This document shows positions 1 through 5,839 of a stretch of DNA of 10,164 nucleotides, in pieces. Every line of letters starts with the position of its first letter. The stretch's first letter is position 1. The stretch spans positions 1-10,164 of the forward strand of contig JAEZEM010000276.1 of the NCBI GenBank assembly GCA_023417745.1. Direction: 5' to 3'. Source of the DNA: Pseudomonadota bacterium. Lineage in GTDB: Bacteria > Desulfobacterota > Desulfovibrionia > Desulfovibrionales > Desulfovibrionaceae. Under the pieces are notes generated by a model, which saw only the letters and a list, made by a program, of their open reading frames with translations, ran no database searches and was not told the origin of the DNA. The position numbers were made by a program, and so were the translations under genes.

Positions 1-354
1 GCCCTGCTTCGCGCCCCGGACTGCCTGGAAACCTTGCGGCTGGCCGCCGGCCTCCTGGACGTCTGCTGCGGCGGCCAGGCCTGGGGCGCGGCCTGGCGCG
101 ACGGGACGACCGTCACGGGCTGCCTGCGCCGCTGCTCGCCCACGCCCCCGGAAGCCCTCGTCCTGGCCGACGGCCTGCCTCTGGGCCGCGTCGCCGCCAC
201 GCCTCTGACCGGCCTCCCGGCCCTTGGCGGCTTCCGTATGGCCCTGCCGCCAAACCTCGACGCCGCTGTGCTCGAGGTCGTGCGGGCCGACGACGGCATC
301 CCCCTTTTCGGCTCGCCCTTGACGGCCGGCCCGGCCGAGGTCAGCTATGCCTAG
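1..354 (+). CDS. C-terminal fragment of a probable glycosyltransferase-associated protein (5' end outside window)
   Basis: The reading frame is open from base 1 and stops at TAG 352-354, leaving 117 codons; the true start lies upstream. A TTG at 34 could serve as a start, but the frame continues unbroken before it, so I treat this as a 3' partial gene. The visible protein has no catalytic motif. Its pattern (a short segment with a WG, then LADGLPLG, GGFRMALPP, LEVV, and a closing GIPLFGSPL) resembles the small beta-sandwich found at the ends of large bacterial glycosyltransferases and glycan-biosynthesis proteins, as I recall that family. Four cysteines fall in the first half. It overlaps the next gene, a glycosyltransferase, by 8 nt (ATGCCTAG), so the two are probably co-transcribed and translationally coupled. 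The fold assignment is an inference and the protein's main function cannot be seen. Confidence 0.6.
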   Translation, partial: ALLRAPDCLETLRLAAGLLDVCCGGQAWGAAWRDGTTVTGCLRRCSPTPPEALVLADGLPLGRVAATPLTGLPALGGFRMALPPNLDAAVLEVVRADDGIPLFGSPLTAGPAEVSYA

Positions 355-2329
355 CCTGCCCGCCGTCGTCGACGTGGTGGTCCCGGTCTACAAGGGCCTG
401 GCCGAAACCCGGGCCTGCCTGCAATCGGTCCTGCGCGCCGCCGGACAGGTGCGGCCCCGGCTTGTCGTGGTCAACGACGCCTCGCCCGACCCGCGCCTCA
501 CCGACTGGCTGCGCGAGCTGGCCGGAACCGGGCGCGTCATTCTGCTCGAAAACGCGGCCAACCTCGGTTTCCCGGCCTCGGCCAACCGGGGCATGGCCTA
601 CGGCCCGGCCCACGATGTGGTGCTGCTCAACAGCGACGCCCTGGTCTTTGACGGCTGGCTCGACCGTCTGGCCGCCGCCGCTTACAACGCCCCGGACATC
701 GCCACGGCCACGCCCTTTTCCAACAACGCCACCATCTGCTCCTACCCGGCGTTCAACGCCGACAATCCCCTGCCCGGCGACATCGCCCCGGCCGCCCTGG
801 ACGCGCTTTTGGCCCGGATAAGCGCCGGCCGGACCTGCGACATCCCCACGGGCGTCGGGTTTTGCCTCTACATCCGCCGCGACGCCCTGGCCGCCCTGGG
901 CGATTTCGACGTCGCCACCTTTGGCCGGGGCTACGGCGAGGAAAACGATTTTTGCCGCCGGGCCGCCGCGTCAGGCCGGCGCAACGTCCTTTGCGCCGAC
1001 GTTTACGTCGTCCATGCCGGCGGAGCCTCCTTCGGGACGTCCAAGGACGCCGCCCTGGCCCGCAATCTGGCGATCCTGGCCGCGCGCCATCCCGACTACC
1101 TGGGCATCATAGCCGATTTCACCCGGCGCGATCCGGCCCTGCCCCTGCGCCGGGCGGCGGATATGGCCCGCTTGACCCGCACGGCCCGCGCGCCGCTGAT
1201 CCTTCGCCTGTGCCACGGTCTGGACGGCGGCACGGCCCGGCGGCTGGCCGAGGAAGCGGCCGAACTGGCGGAACTCGGCTACGACGCCGGGCTGCTCGTC
1301 CCGGCCGGCCACGGCGCGACACCTGAGCCGGCCGCCTCGACCGGAGAGGCCGAACCGGACAACCGAGTGCGCCTGACGCTGACCGGCGCACCGGACACGC
1401 CAAACCTCGTCTACGCCCTGCCCCACGACTGGCAGGCGCTCCTGGCCGATCTGCGCGCCCTGGGCACGGCCGGCGTCGTCCTCCACCATTTTCTCGATCT
1501 GCCGGAGCTCGTCCTGTCCCTGCCCGAAGCCTTGGGCCTGCCTTACGAGGCGCGCGTCCACGACTATGCTTGGTTTTGCCCGCGCATCACGCTTTTGGAC
1601 GACACGGGCCTGCCTTGCGACGAACCCGCGCCCGAGGCCTGCCTGCGCTGCGTCGCGGCTGGCGTGCCCCTGGACAACGATCTGCCGCCCGCGCCGGAGC
1701 TGGTCGTCCGCTCGGCCCGGCTTCTGGCCGGAGCCGGCCGAGTGCTGGTTCCCTCCCGGGACGCGGCCGCGCGCCTGGCCCGCCATTTCCCGGACGCGCC
1801 CCTTGTGGTCGCGCCCCATCCCGAGCCGGCTTTCGCGCCGCCGCCGCCCCCGGCCTTTCTCCCCTGGGACGGCCGCACGCCCTTGCGGCTGGCGCTCATC
1901 GGGGCCATCGGCTCCCACAAGGGCTACGACGTGCTGCTGGCCATGGCCCGGGATGCGGCCCGGCGCGAGTTGCCGCTTGCCTTTGCCGTGGCCGGGTTCA
2001 CCAAGGACGATTTCGCGCTTTTCGGCACGGGCCGGGTGTTCGTCACCGGCCGCTACGCCGAGGGCGAGGCGGCGAGCGTGGTGCCGGAGCTTAACTGCCA
2101 GGCGGCGCTATGCCTGTCGGTGTGGCCGGAAACCTGGTGCTACGCCCTGACCGAAGCTTGGCGGGCCGGGCTGTGGACCGTGGGCTTCGACATCGGGGCC
2201 GTGGGCGAGCGTATCGCCGAAACGGGCTTCGGCTGGCGGCTGCCGCTGACACTCTCCGGCCGGGAGGTCAACGACCGGCTCCTGGCCCTTTTCGCCCGGC
2301 CGCCGGCTCCGGGGTCGCTTCTGCCCTAG
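347..2329 (+). CDS. two-domain glycosyltransferase (GT2 N-terminal, GT4-like C-terminal)
   Basis: This 660-residue cytoplasmic enzyme probably adds sugars to a surface polysaccharide; donor and acceptor cannot be read from sequence. Residues 8-250 look like a GT2/GT-A domain: VDVVVPVYKG at the start, VVNDASPD at 41-48, NLGFPASANRG at 72-82, LLNSDA at 93-98 in the place of the metal-binding motif, and GEENDF at 197-202 near the catalytic base position. Residues 283-650 look like a GT-B/GT4 pair. They have a CHGLDGGTARRL entry at 289-300, RLALIGAIGSHKGYDVLL at 514-531, and an E-x7-E motif (E595, E603) in WPETWCYALTEA. Between them HDYAWFCPR (405-413) begins a cysteine set C411, C424, C432, C435. 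A proline run lies at 498-502. The start at ATG 347 has GAGG at 337-340 and overlaps the preceding stop. No membrane segment or signal peptide is evident. The family call is firm, the pathway is inferred. Confidence 0.85.
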   Translation: MPSLPAVVDVVVPVYKGLAETRACLQSVLRAAGQVRPRLVVVNDASPDPRLTDWLRELAGTGRVILLENAANLGFPASANRGMAYGPAHDVVLLNSDALVFDGWLDRLAAAAYNAPDIATATPFSNNATICSYPAFNADNPLPGDIAPAALDALLARISAGRTCDIPTGVGFCLYIRRDALAALGDFDVATFGRGYGEENDFCRRAAASGRRNVLCADVYVVHAGGASFGTSKDAALARNLAILAARHPDYLGIIADFTRRDPALPLRRAADMARLTRTARAPLILRLCHGLDGGTARRLAEEAAELAELGYDAGLLVPAGHGATPEPAASTGEAEPDNRVRLTLTGAPDTPNLVYALPHDWQALLADLRALGTAGVVLHHFLDLPELVLSLPEALGLPYEARVHDYAWFCPRITLLDDTGLPCDEPAPEACLRCVAAGVPLDNDLPPAPELVVRSARLLAGAGRVLVPSRDAAARLARHFPDAPLVVAPHPEPAFAPPPPPAFLPWDGRTPLRLALIGAIGSHKGYDVLLAMARDAARRELPLAFAVAGFTKDDFALFGTGRVFVTGRYAEGEAASVVPELNCQAALCLSVWPETWCYALTEAWRAGLWTVGFDIGAVGERIAETGFGWRLPLTLSGREVNDRLLALFARPPAPGSLLP

Positions 2330-2342
2330 GCCCGGCAGGGCC
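2329..2342 (+). terminator. weak hairpin after the glycosyltransferase gene, possible terminator
   Basis: GGCCC (2329-2333), a GGCA loop, and GGGCC (2338-2342) form a perfect 5-bp GC stem starting on the last base of the glycosyltransferase stop codon. An alternative pairing of GCCCT (2323-2327) with AGGGC (2337-2341) uses the same bases. Only GTTTC follows, not a real T-run, so intrinsic termination would be weak at best. In DNA this GC-rich such stems also arise by chance. Confidence 0.3.
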
Positions 2343-2372
2343 GTTTCGACACGTCCTTGCCGCGCGAAGCGG

Positions 2373-2400
2373 TTGCAATTCATCTGGTTGCGGGTATGGT
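2373..2400 (+). promoter_or_regulatory. candidate sigma70-type promoter for the nuo operon
   Basis: TTGCAA at 2373-2378 (four of six matches to TTGACA) and TATGGT at 2395-2400 (four of six to TATAAT) are separated by 16 nt. The stretch 2371-2400 is visibly less GC-rich than its surroundings and sits in the only non-coding gap before nuoA. Initiation would fall near 2406-2408, giving a leader of about 50 nt. The call rests on consensus matching by eye. Promoters for other sigma factors, or read-through from the glycan genes, remain possible. Confidence 0.42.
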
Positions 2401-2410
2401 GGCAGGCAAT

Positions 2411-2427
2411 CGGACCCTTGCGGTCCG
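2411..2427 (+). promoter_or_regulatory. perfect hairpin in the presumed nuoA 5' leader
   Basis: CGGACC (2411-2416), loop CTTGC, and GGTCCG (2422-2427) form a perfect 6-bp stem, extendable by a T-G pair (2410, 2428). It lies immediately after the expected transcription start and ends 30 nt before the nuoA ATG. No T-run follows, so it is not an obvious terminator. It could stabilise the 5' end of the mRNA or act as a dyad operator. No known riboswitch is recognised. Confidence 0.35.
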
Positions 2428-2457
2428 GGCGACGCCAACGCCGACAAGCGAGGCCCC

Positions 2458-2877
2458 ATGCCCCAGCCCCTGGCCTATGTCCCCCTGGACGCGCCCTTTT
2501 CTCCCTGGAATCCCGGGGCGCTGCCCCTTGTCGTCTATGTCGGCATCGTTTGCGGCGTTATGGCCGTCATCCTTTTTCTCTCCGGCTTCCTGACCCGACG
2601 CCGGCCGAGCCCCGCCAAGCAACAGCCCTACGAATGCGGCATCATCCCCACCGGCCCGGGCCGGTTCCGCTATCCCGTGCCCTTTTTCCTGGTGGCCGTG
2701 CTGTTTCTGCTCTTTGACGTCGAAACCGCCTACATCATCGCTTACGCCGCCGCCTGGCCCGATCTCGGGCTGTCCGGCTATCTGCGCATGGCCGTCTTCA
2801 TCGTCATCCTGGGCATCGGGCTGGCCTACGCCTGGTCCAAGGGGGCGCTTGACTGGGACGAGGAGGAAGGCCTGTGA
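2458..2877 (+). CDS. nuoA: NADH-quinone oxidoreductase subunit A
   Basis: NuoA is a small membrane-arm subunit of complex I that borders the quinone cavity next to NuoH and the NuoBCD connection. The 139-residue protein is of normal family length. It has three hydrophobic segments, roughly 21-45, 74-97 and 107-126. The loop after the first carries the family motif YECG (58-61, C60), and the second carries FDVE (86-89). The C-terminus is acidic (WDEEEG). The frame is open further upstream, but ATG 2458 gives the proper family N-terminus and has GAGG at 2450-2453, a modest ribosome site with short spacing. The stop TGA (2875-2877) overlaps the GTG start of nuoBCD in a GTGA arrangement, which points to translational coupling. 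It is the first gene of the nuo operon, 128 nt after an unrelated glycosyltransferase gene. Confidence 0.95.
   Translation: MPQPLAYVPLDAPFSPWNPGALPLVVYVGIVCGVMAVILFLSGFLTRRRPSPAKQQPYECGIIPTGPGRFRYPVPFFLVAVLFLLFDVETAYIIAYAAAWPDLGLSGYLRMAVFIVILGIGLAYAWSKGALDWDEEEGL
2861..2866 (+). promoter_or_regulatory. strong ribosome binding site deciding the GTG start of nuoBCD
   Basis: AGGAGG lies 7 nt before GTG 2874, inside the end of nuoA. It supports a GTG start that yields a NuoB N-terminus of sensible length; no in-frame ATG lies at a suitable position before the NuoB domain. Confidence 0.75.
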
Positions 2878-5255
2878 CCTCGACCGCCGACCAGCTCTTC
2901 CGCCCGGCCGACGCCGTCATCAACTGGGCTCGCAAAAACAGCCTCTGGCCCTTTTTCTTCGGACTTTCCTGCTGCTTCGTCGAGGAAGCCACAGCCTGGG
3001 GGCCGCGCTACGACATCGCCCGCTTCGGCTCGGAGGTCTTTCGGGGTTCGCCCAGGCAGGCCGACGTGCTCATCGTCTCGGGCACGATGTTTAAAAAGAT
3101 CGCCCCGGTGGCCCTGCAGCTCTACGAGCAGATGAGCGACCCCAAGTGGGTCATCTCCATGGGTTCATGCAGCAATTCCGGCGGCATGTACGACGTGTAT
3201 TCCGTGGTCCAAGGTTCGGACCAGATTTTGCCCATCGACGTCTACATCCCGGGCTGCCCGCCCCGGCCCGAGGCGGTCTTCGAGGGGCTCATGCTCCTGC
3301 AAAAAAAGATCGACGCCGGCGAACGCCCGGCCCGGCCGGTGCTGCATCTGCCCGGCGGCTCCCAGGGCGGGCGCGAGGATTTTCTGATCGACGGCCAAAC
3401 CAAGGCCCGCGACACGCGCGGCCCGGGCTACGCCGGCATCCCCATCCGGGGCACGGCCGCCACCGAACCGCTTTTTGCCGGCTCCCGGGCCGAGGTGCTG
3501 TGGACCCCGCCGGCCCCGGGACTGACGCTGTCCCGCGAACAGGAAGTGCTGGCCGCCGATCTGGCCGCCGTCTTTGGCGGCGACGCCAAGCTCGTGGCCG
3601 GCCAGGACGCGCCCGGCGACATGCCGACCTTCGAGGTCGCCCCGACCCGCATCCCGGAAGTGCTCGACCATCTCAAGCGCAAGGCCCCCACCCGCTTCGA
3701 GCGGCTGGAAGACCTGACCGCCATCGACGAAACCGCCCGCAAGCCCCCGGTCGGCCACGAGGCCACGGCCGTGTACACCCTGACCTCGCTGTCCCGGGCG
3801 ACCATGGTCCGGCTCCTCTGTCCGCTCCCCAGCCGCGACGCCGCGCTGCCCACGGCCACGGGGGTTTGGAGCGCGGCCAACTGGTACGAGCGCGAGGCGG
3901 CCGAGATGTTCGGCCTGCGCTTTGACGGCCACCCCGACCCCAGACGACTGCTCACCCACCGCGACTGGAGCGGCCATCCCCTGCGCAAGGACTACGAGGG
4001 CCGGGCCACCAACATGCCGGCCTTCACCCGCGACGACTGCACGCGCCTAGCCCCGGTGGACGCCGCCGAAATCCTCGGCGAGCGGGCCAAACAGGGCGAC
4101 TATCTGCTCAATTTCGGCCCCCACCACTACGCCACCCACGGCATCATCCGCTTCGTCATGGCCCTTCGCGGCGAGCGCATCAAGGCCATGGGCATCGACA
4201 TCGGCTACCACCACCGGGGCGTGGAAAAAATCGGCGAGCGCCAGACCTGGCACCAGTTCATTCCCTACACCGACCGGGTGGACTACTTATCGGGCATCGC
4301 CAACAATCTGTCCTACGTGACGGCCGTGGAGAAACTGGCCGGCATCGAGGTCCCGCCCCGGGCGGCCTATGCCCGGGTCATGCTCTCGGAGCTGTTCCGG
4401 CTGTCCAACCATCTCATGTATTTCGGCACCTTCCTGCAGGACCTCGGCATGATGAGCCCCATCTTCTATGCGCTTCGCGAGCGCGAGATGGTGCTGGACA
4501 TCATCGAGACGATAACCGGCGGCCGGCTGCATCCGTCCTGGCTGCGCCTGGGGGGCCTGGCCGCCGATCTGCCCGAGGGCTGGAAGGAGCAGGTCGAGGC
4601 GTTCATTAAAATCTTCCCCAGCCGGCTCAAGGAATACCACGCCGGGGTGACCAGAAATCCCATCGTGCGAGCCAGGACCAGGGGCGTTGGCGGCATCACG
4701 GCCGCCCAGGCCGTGGACCGGGGCGTGACCGGCCCCAACCTGCGCGCCGCCGGGGTGAGTTGGGACCGGCGCAAGGCCATGCCCTACGGGGCCTACGCCG
4801 ACTTCGACTTCGACGTGCCTACCGGCCAAAACGGCGACTGCTACGACCGCTACCTCGTGCGCATGGACGAGATGCGCCAGAGCCTGCGCATCATCGAACA
4901 GGCGGCGGCCAGGATGCCGGAAGGACGCTATCTCTCGGCCGACTCCCGCTACTGCCTGCCCCAGAAGGAAGCGGCGCTAAGAGACATCGAAAGCCTCATT
5001 CATCATTTCGTGAACGTGACGCGCGGCCCGCGCCTGCCCTCGGGCATGGCCTACGCCGCCACCGAAGCGCCGCGCGGCGAGCAAGGCTATTTCGTGGTCT
5101 CCGACGGCGGCTGCCACGCCTACAGGATGCGCATCCGCACCCCGGGTTTCGCCAACGTCCAGGCCCTGCCGCACATCATCGAAGGGCTTTCCATCGCCGA
5201 CTGCGTGGCCGTGCTGGCCTCCTACGACTACATCCTGCCGGACATCGACCGGTAA
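2874..5255 (+). CDS. nuoBCD: fused NADH-quinone oxidoreductase subunits B/C/D
   Basis: This single 793-residue protein joins three complex I subunits that carry electrons to quinone at the base of the peripheral arm. Residues 1-160 are NuoB, close to the E. coli type: GLSCCFVEE (30-38), GSCSNSGG (97-104) and PGCPPRPE (126-133) supply the N2 [4Fe-4S] ligands C33, C34, C99 and C128. Residues 160-215 are a linker rich in G, P and R. Residues about 220-385 are NuoC, with the WYEREAAEMFGLRF and GHPLRKDY signatures. Residues about 405-793 are NuoD, with the quinone-site region GPHHYATHG (415-423), PYTDRVDYLS containing Y465 and Y471, and the C-terminal DIDR. NuoCD fusions are known in E. coli and NuoBCD fusions in some deltaproteobacteria. 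The GTG start is backed by AGGAGG and overlaps nuoA by 4 nt. Odd points are H417 and Y419, where the family usually has Q and P. Confidence 0.96.
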   Translation: MTSTADQLFRPADAVINWARKNSLWPFFFGLSCCFVEEATAWGPRYDIARFGSEVFRGSPRQADVLIVSGTMFKKIAPVALQLYEQMSDPKWVISMGSCSNSGGMYDVYSVVQGSDQILPIDVYIPGCPPRPEAVFEGLMLLQKKIDAGERPARPVLHLPGGSQGGREDFLIDGQTKARDTRGPGYAGIPIRGTAATEPLFAGSRAEVLWTPPAPGLTLSREQEVLAADLAAVFGGDAKLVAGQDAPGDMPTFEVAPTRIPEVLDHLKRKAPTRFERLEDLTAIDETARKPPVGHEATAVYTLTSLSRATMVRLLCPLPSRDAALPTATGVWSAANWYEREAAEMFGLRFDGHPDPRRLLTHRDWSGHPLRKDYEGRATNMPAFTRDDCTRLAPVDAAEILGERAKQGDYLLNFGPHHYATHGIIRFVMALRGERIKAMGIDIGYHHRGVEKIGERQTWHQFIPYTDRVDYLSGIANNLSYVTAVEKLAGIEVPPRAAYARVMLSELFRLSNHLMYFGTFLQDLGMMSPIFYALREREMVLDIIETITGGRLHPSWLRLGGLAADLPEGWKEQVEAFIKIFPSRLKEYHAGVTRNPIVRARTRGVGGITAAQAVDRGVTGPNLRAAGVSWDRRKAMPYGAYADFDFDVPTGQNGDCYDRYLVRMDEMRQSLRIIEQAAARMPEGRYLSADSRYCLPQKEAALRDIESLIHHFVNVTRGPRLPSGMAYAATEAPRGEQGYFVVSDGGCHAYRMRIRTPGFANVQALPHIIEGLSIADCVAVLASYDYILPDIDR

Positions 5256-5260
5256 CCGCC

Positions 5261-5332
5261 ATGACGACACCCGCCCAGCCACGCCATAACCGCCGCACGC
5301 CAGTCGAGTCGCGGCAACGCCCGGAGGCCTGA
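5261..5332 (+). other. 23-codon open frame filling the nuoBCD-nuoE gap, doubtful as a gene
   Basis: An ATG 5 nt after the nuoBCD stop opens a 23-codon frame rich in Arg and Pro, ending at TGA 5330-5332. It is in the same frame as nuoE, separated from the nuoE ATG by only that TGA and two codons. No Shine-Dalgarno sequence precedes its ATG, and NuoE is already full length without it. It could be translated by re-initiation after nuoBCD and help couple nuoE, or be chance. The rest of the 83-nt gap holds only the nuoE ribosome site. Confidence 0.2.
5323..5327 (+). promoter_or_regulatory. ribosome binding site for nuoE
   Basis: GGAGG lies 11 nt before ATG 5339, slightly farther than usual. It is the only good purine-rich site near the nuoE start, and an in-frame TGA at 5330-5332 excludes any start farther upstream. 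Confidence 0.65.
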
Positions 5333-5338
5333 CGCCCC

Positions 5339-5839
5339 ATGTCGCCCCTGCCGCCCGAACTGAGCGCCGAACTGCGCCGCCTGGTGACCGTCGTGGACAA
5401 TCCCCGCGAGGCCGCCGTGGACGTCATGTACGCCCTGCAGCACCACTACGGCTATCTGTGCGACGAGGCCATGCACCGGGCCGCCGAGGTCCTCGGCATG
5501 ACCACGCTGGAGCTCGAATCCCTGGCCACCTTCTACGACTACCTCTACCGCCGGCCCGTGGGGCGCTACGTCATCCACGTCTGCGACTCGGTGGTCTGCT
5601 GGATGTTCCACCAGGATTCCATCTTCGACTACCTCTGCCGCACCCTGGGCGTGCCGCCCGGCGGCACCACCGAAGACGGCCTGTTCACCGTGCTGCCGGC
5701 GGCCTGCGTCGGCAACTGCCACAACGCCCCGACCATGCTCATAAACGGCCGCTTCTACGACCGCCTCACCCCCGAGGCCGTGGACGCCGTCATCGCCGAA
5801 CTGCGGGCGGGAACCGAGGAGCCGGTGCGATGCAAGTAG
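5339..5839 (+). CDS. nuoE: NADH-quinone oxidoreductase subunit E
   Basis: NuoE is the thioredoxin-like [2Fe-2S] subunit of the NADH dehydrogenase module and holds cluster N1a beside the FMN of NuoF. The 166-residue length equals my recollection of E. coli NuoE. The N-terminal helical part includes a LATFYDYLYRRPVGRYVIHV stretch (62-81). Cluster ligands are C82 and C87 in CDSVVC and C123 and C127 in CVGNC. The CDSVVC spelling matches the E. coli type rather than the more common form. The start is fixed by an in-frame stop 6 nt upstream of ATG 5339. The gene follows nuoBCD after 83 nt, the only real gap in the operon, and overlaps nuoF by 10 nt. The C-terminal residues after about 158 lie over the nuoF ribosome site. 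Nothing suggests loss of function. Confidence 0.95.
   Translation: MSPLPPELSAELRRLVTVVDNPREAAVDVMYALQHHYGYLCDEAMHRAAEVLGMTTLELESLATFYDYLYRRPVGRYVIHVCDSVVCWMFHQDSIFDYLCRTLGVPPGGTTEDGLFTVLPAACVGNCHNAPTMLINGRFYDRLTPEAVDAVIAELRAGTEEPVRCK
5816..5821 (+). promoter_or_regulatory. ribosome binding site deciding the nuoF start
   Basis: GAGGAG lies 8 nt before ATG 5830, inside nuoE. It selects this ATG, although the same frame is open for several hundred bases upstream in the shadow of nuoE. Confidence 0.7.

Noticed and set aside
2110..2457. Upstream extension of the nuoA frame
   Set aside because: The extra residues overlap the glycosyltransferase and look like a frame shadow; ATG 2458 gives the normal NuoA N-terminus.
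5458..5829. Upstream extension of the nuoF frame inside nuoE
   Set aside because: The translated sequence is Arg/Pro/His-rich shadow of nuoE; ATG 5830 with GAGGAG gives the family-length protein.
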